Assembly: GCA_010906965.1 (NCBI GenBank)
Contig: JAAFHB010000016.1
Location: forward strand, 1-42,082
Length of the DNA: 42,082 bases
Direction of reading: 5' to 3'
Source of the DNA: Mariniphaga sp.
GTDB taxonomy: Bacteria > Bacteroidota > Bacteroidia > Bacteroidales > Prolixibacteraceae
Shown here: piece by piece, positions 1-7,774 of the stretch
How positions within the stretch are numbered: the stretch's first letter is position 1
How the letters are laid out: each line of letters starts with the position of its first letter
Position numbers and translations under genes: made by a program
Notes under the pieces: model-generated
Databases searched by the model: none
Told to the model about the DNA's origin: nothing
Seen by the model: only the letters and a program-made list of their open reading frames with translations

Positions 1-378
1 CGGGCTTAGTTCAAAATACATATTTCTCCCATTTGGAATAAATTTGTCTTTGATAATCGAACGTTTATCTGGCAAATAATCTATAAGTTGGGTTTTTTTC
101 AATTGCTCTTGCTGCCAAATAATGTAATCAATATCCTGTTTTGATAAAAAGCTAAAATGAGGCAGAGATACACGAAATACAGAATCGGGAATCCTGTCTG
201 AGAACATTGGCGCCAATTCAAGTTCTTTTACAAATGTGGAATCCATAAGTAATGAATCTACTACAAATTCAATTGCCTCGGCAATCTCAACCTTACTTTT
301 CAACTTCTTTGGTTCGATCGTATGTTGACACGAAAAACTGATACTTATGATTATTGCAAAAGTTAAACTTTTTTTCAT
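1..378 (-). CDS. Small predicted lipoprotein, truncated by window edge; candidate immunity protein for the adjacent Rhs C-terminal domain
   Basis: Not in the ORF track because it runs off the edge. Own translation: MKKSLTFAIIISISFSCQHTIEPKKLKSKVEIAEAIEFVVDSLLMDSTFVKELELAPMFSDRIPDSVFRVSLPHFSFLSKQDIDYIIWQQEQLKKTQLIDYLPDKRSIIKDKFIPNGRNMYFELSP; open through base 1, lipobox-like SFSC, starts 8 bp after the stop of the Rhs ORF. Confidence 0.75.
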   Translation of the reverse strand, partial: MKKSLTFAIIISISFSCQHTIEPKKLKSKVEIAEAIEFVVDSLLMDSTFVKELELAPMFSDRIPDSVFRVSLPHFSFLSKQDIDYIIWQQEQLKKTQLIDYLPDKRSIIKDKFIPNGRNMYFELSP

Positions 379-386
379 GGTGAATT

Positions 387-1571
387 TTATTTTGTGGGTG
401 TCCAATCGTGTTTCGCACCGTGCTTTTTATTTACGAATGGATAATTACTTTTTCTATATTTCATTCCAGAACCAATTGAGCTATTTTTATACAATGTATC
501 CCTATCTGATTTTGGGTTATTTATTATAGAATCAACACTTGCGACAGTACCATTTGCGGTTGGACTTTGATTTGGATATACTGAGATTATTATACCGCCG
601 GTTCCTTCGTATTGCCTGAGATTTTCTTCATCAACTGTTAGTTTATAAATAGGTTTTCCTGTAGCATCAGCTTTGGTCTCTTGGGTCCCCCCGTGTTCAT
701 CCATGATTTCTTCGTCTGTTGTTTCTTTCCCTTTTCCGAAATAATCATTGCTTATAACATGGTTATTTAAGGTTGGACTAGCAGCATAATCTCCAAAGGC
801 TCCTCCAATAAGCCTAACTAATGCTTGATCAAAATTCCTTATTAACCAGTTTTCGTATGGAGTTGCATTGCGTACTAAATATGGATTATAATTTCCTTGC
901 ATTTCCCACCACCAAGAAGGAGAATTATTGTTCTGATTTGATCGATCCTTACCATAAACCACAACTTCTTGAAGAACTACAGTAGTATCAAGTCCACCAT
1001 AATCCATATATTTAATTTGATTATTAAAAACATAGTGATACTGATTTATATTGAAATGTCTTTCCGCCATCGGATCCGGCGTATGCCACCTTCCAATCAT
1101 CGGGTCATAGAATCTTGCCCCGTAATCATACCAATCCAAAGCAGTACCACCTAAAACATCGTCCTGTTTTTCCTTGCCGTTGTAAAGGTATTTATTGGTT
1201 CCAGCAGGAGAAATCGGCAAATAGCTGCTGCCGAATGGGTAGTACTCCGCTACCTGAGTGGTAGTTGTGCCACTTCCATTAGGCTGGAAAGCAACACGTG
1301 TATTGCCGAGATGATCTTTAAGGTGGTACTCGTACGAGTAAACCCCCGAAGATTTATTGACCAGACCTTCGTCGAACAGCAAATATTTCAGCGATTTTAC
1401 GTTGTCGTAAACTATATTCCCTGCATAATACTGATAAGTACCTTCCTTCATCTTCCTGGCTAGTTTCTCGCCTGCGGCGGAGTAAATATAGCTAAATCCA
1501 TTTATATAGTTTAGGTGGTTGACGGTTTGCCCAATTGGAAACAAAATTATCCGTTTCGGCAATCTGCACAC
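387..1571 (-). CDS. Rhs core segment (YIYSAAGEKLARK...[21 protein letters not shown]...PDPMAE) with a unique C-terminal domain (CT1) of unknown function; Rhs homology begins about 1497, the first ~28 codons look non-Rhs
   Basis: RHS-repeat-associated core motif; near-identical nucleotide blocks at 2240-2500 and 4030-4330. Confidence 0.8.
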   Translation of the reverse strand: MCRLPKRIILFPIGQTVNHLNYINGFSYIYSAAGEKLARKMKEGTYQYYAGNIVYDNVKSLKYLLFDEGLVNKSSGVYSYEYHLKDHLGNTRVAFQPNGSGTTTTQVAEYYPFGSSYLPISPAGTNKYLYNGKEKQDDVLGGTALDWYDYGARFYDPMIGRWHTPDPMAERHFNINQYHYVFNNQIKYMDYGGLDTTVVLQEVVVYGKDRSNQNNNSPSWWWEMQGNYNPYLVRNATPYENWLIRNFDQALVRLIGGAFGDYAASPTLNNHVISNDYFGKGKETTDEEIMDEHGGTQETKADATGKPIYKLTVDEENLRQYEGTGGIIISVYPNQSPTANGTVASVDSIINNPKSDRDTLYKNSSIGSGMKYRKSNYPFVNKKHGAKHDWTPTK

Positions 1572-1626
1572 GAATCACCGGCGTTTACAATTGCAGAAAA
1601 CCGGCACTATAGTCAAAGTTGAGAAT

Positions 1627-2169
1627 CTACTTTTCATTGTCTCGTTTATAGCCTATCTGTTGGCGTGACCTGGGGTCTTCCTGTTTCCCGATCAGTTCGT
1701 CCAGATAGTTAAAAACTAATTCAATGTTTTTGTCCTGGTTCTCAAGTTTCTTTTTGATTACTTCTATTTCAAGTTTCACACTTAAATTATCGGTAAGCAG
1801 TTGACGTACTTTTGTAAATATCCGCATAATCTGGATGTTTACTTTAATTGCCTTTTCACTGTTTAAAACACTTGAAAGCATTAAAACCCCATGTTCTGTA
1901 AACACAAAGGGGGGCTTGCGGCGACCGCCCCAACTTGATGTCGCAATTTGCGATTTCAAGTTTCTAAATTCGTCCTCAGACAATTGAAACATAAAATCCT
2001 TGGGAAACCTTGAGTTGTTACGTTTTACCTGCTCGTTTAACCGGCGTGTTTCAACTCCGTAAAGTTCTGCTAAATCACTGTCTGTCATTACCTTTTGTCC
2101 GCGGATATAATAAATCTTGCTCATGATAACTTCATCTGGAATGACTAACACATTAGCTGAACTGCTCAT
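1627..2169 (-). CDS. ORF6N domain-containing DNA-binding protein
   Basis: KIYYIRGQKVMTDSDLAELYGVETRRLNEQVKRNNSRFPKDFMFQL...PFVFTEHGVLMLSSVL, typical ORF6N pattern. Confidence 0.9.
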   Translation of the reverse strand: MSSSANVLVIPDEVIMSKIYYIRGQKVMTDSDLAELYGVETRRLNEQVKRNNSRFPKDFMFQLSEDEFRNLKSQIATSSWGGRRKPPFVFTEHGVLMLSSVLNSEKAIKVNIQIMRIFTKVRQLLTDNLSVKLEIEVIKKKLENQDKNIELVFNYLDELIGKQEDPRSRQQIGYKRDNEK

Positions 2170-2197
2170 ATAACTTGTGTTTTAAGAATCATGACTA

Positions 2198-2711
2198 TTA
2201 ATAAAATTTGATCTCACAAACTGAACACTTATCCAAACGTGAGTATTCTGCCACCCGCGAAGTTGTTGTGCCACTGCCATTGGGCTGGAAAGCCACACGC
2301 GTATTACCAAGGTGATCTTTCAGGTGGTACTCGTACGAGTAAACTCCCGAAGATTTATTGACCAGACCTTCGTCGAACAACAAATATTTCAGCGATTGGA
2401 CGTTGTCGTAAACCATATTCCCTGCATAATACTGATAAGTACCTTCTTTCATCTTCTTAGCTAGCTTTTCGCCTGCGGCGGAGTAAATATAGCCAATATT
2501 ATCGGTTCCTTTGGCAATACTCTTAGGCAAATTTAAAATATTGTAGGCAACTGTTATATTGCGCAGGCCATCAAGCGTGGTATTTCCGTTCAGATCATAT
2601 GAATAGGAGGTTCCACCATTTATATTTGAGAGCCTGTTACCACTGTAGGCATAGGTAAAATCGGCAGTGTTTGCCCCGGTGCTGCCAGTTCTTATCAGGA
2701 TTTGTTATATT
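2198..2711 (-). pseudogene. Truncated Rhs core fragment (copy 2); frame extends upstream of the called ORF (RTGSTGANTADFTYAYSGNRLSNINGGTSYSYDLNGNTTLDGLRNITVAYNILNLPKSIAKG...) and loses homology after VAEY
   Basis: Own minus-strand translation; lacks the GARFYDP core and any C-terminal domain. Confidence 0.75.
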
Positions 2712-2716
2712 ATCAT

Positions 2717-3238
2717 TTACTGCTCAATATCATAGCCGATAACAAAAAGTTTTGTCTCGTTTAATCTATTAATAAACACTTTTGACAATTTTTTCTTTTT
2801 TATTAAATCACCATTCTTGTCATATTCTTTGACTTCAAAATTATCATCATCTATTTTCTCAGCCGAATATAGAAAAGTACCTGTTGCATAATAAACATTG
2901 ATAGGTCCAATAATTTCTCCATTATTATAAAAAACCTCTATCCAATTCTTATTATTAGGTTTAGAAACTCTCCAGAGGCCATTTTTTTTACCATTCAAAT
3001 AGCTACCATAGTGCTTAATCTTTTCATATTCTGTAGTTACTTCTTCAATATAATCATTTTCTTTTAATGAACTAGATACTAGCTGTCCTGTCATATTATA
3101 ACCTTCAATATCAAGTGAGTCATACACTATCCAAAATCCTTGTTTTAAACCTGAACTATCAGTAAAGTTTTTTTTACCACACTGACTAAAACAAAAAATG
3201 GTATTAAAACAGAAAAACCAAAATATTAGAATTTTCAT
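2717..3238 (-). CDS. Exported MORN-like/toxin-antitoxin 'YwqK-like' repeat protein; candidate immunity for the zincin-like Rhs C-terminus
   Basis: Signal peptide (MKILIFWFFCFNTIFCFSQ), repeats such as GFWIVYDS, GSYLNGKKNGLWRV and EVFYNNGEIIGPINVYYATG; 19 bp downstream of the CT3 ORF; visibly AT-rich. Confidence 0.6.
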   Translation of the reverse strand: MKILIFWFFCFNTIFCFSQCGKKNFTDSSGLKQGFWIVYDSLDIEGYNMTGQLVSSSLKENDYIEEVTTEYEKIKHYGSYLNGKKNGLWRVSKPNNKNWIEVFYNNGEIIGPINVYYATGTFLYSAEKIDDDNFEVKEYDKNGDLIKKKKLSKVFINRLNETKLFVIGYDIEQ

Positions 3239-3257
3239 AGTTGATTAGAATTTACTG

Positions 3258-4440
3258 TTACATAGTTATATGCCCTTTTTTGGGTTCAATAGGTTTAAGT
3301 TCATTTCTTGATTCCTTTCTGATCGTATTACCTATTTCACGAGGCTTTGTTTCAACATCTTTCTTTGATGCATCGGGTAAATCCCTATTTTCAACATTGT
3401 CTTTAATATTTTGAGCATCTGTGGCATGAACAGATTCATGCCCAGCCGTTGCTGCAATTGCCTGATCTAGAGTCAAACCAGTATTAACAGTGCCCTGATC
3501 TTTAGTAGATTTATCAATAACAGTCTCATAAATAACAATTTTAATGATCGCATCTGACTTGAACTCACTTTTATTCGTTTCAGAATTTCTTGTACTTGGT
3601 ACAAAAGTTTCTCCTGCGGTACTTTCTGGATATGTTTTAGCAGTTCCTTTAGAGTTTATTGCTATGTTAATTTTATTATCTGATGAGGCCATGGCGTTCC
3701 ATTGGTGCCTTCCAGTTTCAGTCCTTAACATTGCAGTTGCAACTCTTTGTGCATCTAGTGAGGCACCTTTTGCCCATCCGCCACTTTGAGTATAAATTAC
3801 ATTACCTTTCGCATCAACTATTTGATTACCATCTGGATCTAAAAATCTAATAGGATTGTTTATGGCATAAACATATGGGCTATAACGAACATATTTCTCA
3901 GCTTTTCCATCAATCACACTCCACCTCCCAATCATCGGGTCATAAAACCTAGCTCCGTAATCATACCAATCCAAAGCAGTACCACTTAAAACATCGTCCT
4001 GTTTTTCTTTACCGTTGCAGGTATTTATTGGATCCGGCGGGAGAGACTGGCAAATAACTGCTGCCAAATGGGTAGTACTCGGCCACCTGTGTGGTTGTTA
4101 TGCCACCGCCGTTGGGCTGGAAAGCCACACGCGTATTGCCGAGGTGATCTTTCAGGTGGTACTCGTACGAATAAACCCCCGAAGTTTTATTGACCAGACC
4201 TTCGTCGAACAACAAATATTTTAGCGATTTGACGTTGTCGTAAACCATATTCCCTGCATAATACTGATAAGTACCCTCTTTCATCTTCCTGGCCAGTTTT
4301 TCGCCTGCGGCGGAGTAAATATAGGGAATATTATCGGCTCGTTGTACCAACTCGACTGGGAAGATTCATAACATTGTACTGTATGCTATTATACCCTTTG
4401 TCTGCATCAATCTGGAGGTGTTCAGGAGAAAACTGCATCA
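3258..4440 (-). pseudogene. Rhs core (copy 3) plus C-terminal zincin-like metallopeptidase domain (CT3), split by frameshifts near 4014-4022 and about 4335-4345
   Basis: ORFs 4009-4350 and 3258-4067 are the two halves of one Rhs core; the core reads ...KYL(frameshift)[42 protein letters not shown] = HExxH, then [11 protein letters not shown]. Upstream Rhs-like KGYNSIQYNVMNLPSRVG is in another frame. Confidence 0.7.
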
Positions 4441-4675
4441 CATCAATATAGGATAATTTGGTGTAACAACTAAATACAAACAGATCTTAGACATATTGAA
4501 GTCAGGAAATCGAAAATGTCTTATCTTCAATCTTTTTAAGTTCTTCGGGCAGCGATCGGTGTTAAATTACTAACAATCAAGTTTATACGAAGAATAAAAC
4601 GAATTCAAAATGTAGTTTTAGTCTATTTATGCGAAATAATCTATTCCAGTCCGAACAATCTGTATTTGGAGATAT

Positions 4676-5635
4676 TTATTTTAACGTATTTATTGTACTA
4701 ATGAATGCCTGTGCCACTTCTTTCTCATCGGGAACTTGTGTATATGCCAATTGAGAAAGCTCATTGCGGTATGTTTCACGCAATTTATTCCAAAACGAAA
4801 GGAAGTCGGTTAGAAGTGGCGATTGTTCAATGTTTTTATTCTGCCATCTTGCAGGGGTATCAAATGTTTGTTGGTCGTGGGCATACAATTCCGCAAAATC
4901 TGTCTTGAAGTCGGCAGATCGAATGTATTCAGCACATTCGGCATCGTAGCCAAGGAAATAGAGGTCGTAGAAGTGGCGGATTTTAGAAGCAATAGCCAAT
5001 GTCGGATTTTCAGAAAATGAAAATCGTATCAGTGCCGATAACTTTTCAATCATCGTACGGCGCTTATCCAATACGTTGAGTGTAAATGGGTGTAAGTTGT
5101 ACTGTGCAATCAGGTGTTCATTGTTGGTCTGAGCCAGAAAGTCGGCAATAAAACATGTGATTGTTTTAATCTCAAATGGGTATGGATTTGCGAATGTATT
5201 GATTTCGACCAACAGGTTGCCGGAACTTACTGCTGACTTTGATGTTTGTCCCAACACATTAGGATAGGTATATACGGCTTTGTAAAAGTGTGAGCCTTTA
5301 CTGGTAACACCGTCAATGAATATTTCCTGTAAACCGACGGTCATCTCTTTTGCCACTTTTTTAATAAGCGTTTTCAGTTGATTTCCCGTAAATGACGATG
5401 CGTCAATCACAGCCACATCGATATCTTCAGAGAATCGGTTAACCAAGTGATATGCCTTGGACAAAGAAGTACCACCCTTAAATACTACTTTATCAGCATC
5501 GCTGTTTTGAGCCATCAGACGAAGCGCGTAAGTTATCCAGTAGTCCTTTTCGATATAGACTGGAGAAATGGAAAAATATTCTGCGGTTGCCAATATGGTG
5601 TCTCTAAATAGTTTTTTATCTGTATGTAATTTCAT
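4676..5635 (-). CDS. AbiEii/AbiGii-type nucleotidyltransferase toxin
   Basis: VVFKGGTSLSKAYHLVNRFSEDIDVAV motif; internal start MKLH at 5635 gives an ATGA overlap with the upstream gene (the ORF track starts at 5647). Confidence 0.85.
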   Translation of the reverse strand: MKLHTDKKLFRDTILATAEYFSISPVYIEKDYWITYALRLMAQNSDADKVVFKGGTSLSKAYHLVNRFSEDIDVAVIDASSFTGNQLKTLIKKVAKEMTVGLQEIFIDGVTSKGSHFYKAVYTYPNVLGQTSKSAVSSGNLLVEINTFANPYPFEIKTITCFIADFLAQTNNEHLIAQYNLHPFTLNVLDKRRTMIEKLSALIRFSFSENPTLAIASKIRHFYDLYFLGYDAECAEYIRSADFKTDFAELYAHDQQTFDTPARWQNKNIEQSPLLTDFLSFWNKLRETYRNELSQLAYTQVPDEKEVAQAFISTINTLK

Positions 5636-6360
5636 TTGAGCCTCCATTTTTTTTTATTTGGAAGTACAGATTCTGATATTGGTATATTGTATTCTGTTAC
5701 CGGATTCAGAGAATCGCTTATTTTTTTTAATATGCAACTTTCTACTCCTGCTTTTTCCAATATTGCTCCGCAAATAGCCTGCACTGACGGGGAATATTTT
5801 CTAACCAGATTTGAAAGAGCTATTTTCTTCGCTTCAGATAATTGATTTACAATAAATATTAAACGGTTGCAGGCTTCATCAGGTGTTGTACCTGGAATTT
5901 CTTTTATGAAGCGGATTGCGTCTAAAATGCATAACAGACCAATATTCTTTTGTGTTATTTTATTTGGTTGAACGATAAACGAAATGTTGTACATTCCGCG
6001 TTTGATAGCTCTGCGATATTTGTTTGTACCTATTTGCAGAGTTGCGGGGATTTGCGTGGTCAAACCTAAACTGCTGTATGCAGAATAACCGGTGATATAC
6101 CCGACAAGTTCTCCATTTTGTTCTAAATAATCTTTTGCTATCTGATATGGAGAGGGCTGTAACGCGCCGAATTGGGTTTTGCGAGGTTTGTAAAACCTAC
6201 CTTTCGAAAGCTTACTTATTTTCCCTGATGCAGCCATTCTGTTCAACGCTTTAACAACTGCATCTTTGCTATTCACATCTATATTAAAATAACTATAGGT
6301 GAAAATGTAGTCAACGGGAAGCCTATCTATTGTATTTGCAATCCTTTCAGATACTTTCAT
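5632..6360 (-). CDS. DUF6088/AbiEi-like winged-helix antitoxin
   Basis: N-terminal MKVSERIANTIDRLPVDYIFTYSYF...VVKALNRMAASGKISKLSKGRFYKPRKT; overlaps AbiEii start. Confidence 0.8.
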   Translation of the reverse strand: MKVSERIANTIDRLPVDYIFTYSYFNIDVNSKDAVVKALNRMAASGKISKLSKGRFYKPRKTQFGALQPSPYQIAKDYLEQNGELVGYITGYSAYSSLGLTTQIPATLQIGTNKYRRAIKRGMYNISFIVQPNKITQKNIGLLCILDAIRFIKEIPGTTPDEACNRLIFIVNQLSEAKKIALSNLVRKYSPSVQAICGAILEKAGVESCILKKISDSLNPVTEYNIPISESVLPNKKKWRLK

Positions 6361-6375
6361 TTATATTATTTCCTG

Positions 6376-6420
6376 CAAATGTAATATATTTGTCCTGTTT
6401 ATTGCGTAATAAACAGGACA
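6376..6420 (-). promoter_or_regulatory. Putative operator/promoter of the DUF6088-AbiEii operon
   Basis: Perfect inverted repeat TGTCCTGTTTATT-GCGT-AATAAACAGGACA at 6391-6420 and Bacteroidota -7-like TACATTTG (minus strand, 6383-6376), 16 bp before the ATG at 6360. Confidence 0.7.
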
Positions 6421-6464
6421 TTTTATTCTATAAATAATGCAAAAATTGCAATCCAATATAATTT

Positions 6465-6617
6465 TCACTCAATCAATATTTTCGGTAGTTGTCCAGGGGA
6501 AAGTCTATTTTTCAATATTGATCTTGGTTCATTCTTATATTTATTGATTATTTCTGATGCGACTGGGAGAAGCGGAATCCGGACAGGATTGTCTGTTTTT
6601 CCCCTTTTGGTAATCAG
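6465..6617 (-). pseudogene. Tyrosine recombinase/integrase remnant
   Basis: Translation ITKRGKTDNPVRIPLLPVASEIINKYKNEPRSILKNRLSPGQLPKILIE*, matching the (K/R)xKTxxxxxIPLLPxAxEIIxKY pattern of phage-type integrases; stop codon directly upstream. Confidence 0.65.
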
Positions 6618-6768
6618 TCAAAATCGACCAAATTTAAAGGCAGTAAATGCATAAAATACAAGCAGAAACAGCGAGACCGGTGACCTAAAATTAAAAATAA
6701 AAAAGAGGTCACCGTTTAGGTCACATAAATTCTGAAATTGAATGGATTGTATTGATATGATAAAAAAC

Positions 6769-6803
6769 AAAAAGACCACAAAATCAATGATTTGTGGTCT
6801 TTT
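6769..6803 (-). terminator. Rho-independent terminator after tRNA-Pro
   Basis: AAAAAGACCACAAA ... TTTGTGGTCTTTT hairpin followed by a T-run on the minus strand. Confidence 0.8.
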
Positions 6804-6827
6804 GAGTGGGGATGGATTCCCTTTTCG

Positions 6828-6901
6828 TCGGGGTGGCCAGACTCGAACTGACGACCTCCTGGTCCCAAACCAGGCATACTACCAAACTGTACTACACCCC
6901 G
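6828..6901 (-). tRNA. tRNA-Pro (anticodon TGG)
   Basis: CGGGGTGTAGTACAGTTTGGTAGTATGCCTGGTTTGGGACCAGGAGGTCGTCAGTTCGAGTCTGGCCACCCCGA cloverleaf; anticodon loop TTTGGGA. Confidence 0.95.
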
Positions 6902-6977
6902 AAAATAATAATTCAATTAAAGAACGCCTTTCAAATTTACATTGTCAGTTTTCTGACTTCTGTTTTGCCAAACTGTG

Positions 6978-7064
6978 CGGAGAGAGGGGGATTCGGACCC
7001 CCGGTACAGTTACCCGTACGGCAGTTTAGCAAACTGCTGGTTTCAGCCACTCACCCATCTCTCC
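6978..7064 (-). tRNA. tRNA-Ser (anticodon GCT)
   Basis: GGAGAGATGGGTGAGTGGCTGAAACCAGCAGTTTGCTAAACTGCCGTACGGGTAACTGTACCGGGGGTCCGAATCCCCCTCTCTCCG; long variable arm, loop TTGCTAA. Confidence 0.95.
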
Positions 7065-7774
7065 TTCTTTTTTGGGTGGTGCAAATGTAGGAATCATTTT
7101 CAAATAGGCAAAACAATTCGCAAAAAAAATCAAATTATTATTCATTTAAATGATTTTTAATAATATAAGGCATTGTATTACAGATTTATAAGCTATGATA
7201 TTTTTTTTAATTATTCTAAAAGTTCAATATTCATCCTATGTTTACCATCGCTGTTTTAACGGTTCAGCATGATCTGATTTCAGACTTCCCATCCCCTTTT
7301 CTTTGATTAAAATAGGATGAATTGAGGACAAAACATGAAACAGGCTCTATAAATTCAAAAAATTGGGTCAATCCAACCGCTTCATATTCTCCTATTTAGT
7401 GCATTTTATCGTTTGAAACGTCAAATATATCCCAAATTAGTTGGAGAATTGATCAAACAGAATTACTTTAGTACTACAATTTCAAACAGACGTTCATTTC
7501 AATATCGATATTTCCGCGTTAATTCATATGATTGGTAAACTCAACATTTCCATTTAAACGAGAAAGCTTATGACCGCTAAGACAGGCCTTATCCCGCAAG
7601 GGCGCAGTTTTACTGCCATTGGAAGTCTGATCAGCCAGGCACTCAAATCCTGTTTTTTTCGGGGTTTTACTCAAGGTGAATTAATGCGGTTTTTTTTGTC
7701 TCGAAATTTGGCGTATAACGAATGCGGTTGAAATTTTCAAATCACCCTAAAGCATTAATTATAAACACATCATG

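Noticed and set aside
969-1154. Plus-strand ORF over the Rhs core (also 4015-4224 and 3544-3789)
   Set aside because: Antisense to Rhs coding sequence, no domain
3258-4350. Programmed ribosomal frameshift joining the two Rhs ORFs
   Set aside because: No slippery heptamer or downstream structure apparent at the 2-bp deletion; a second frame disruption upstream favours decay or a silent cassette
4500-4570. Minus-strand peptide HRSLPEELKKIEDKTFSIS*
   Set aside because: Too short to assign; upstream in-frame stop; may be a remnant gene end but unsupported
6716-7160. ORFs 6716-6916(-), 6742-7029(+), 6806-7090(+), 6975-7160(+)
   Set aside because: They read through the two tRNA genes and their terminator; spurious (RGGQTRTDDLLVPNQAYYQ-type peptides are classic tRNA mistranslations)
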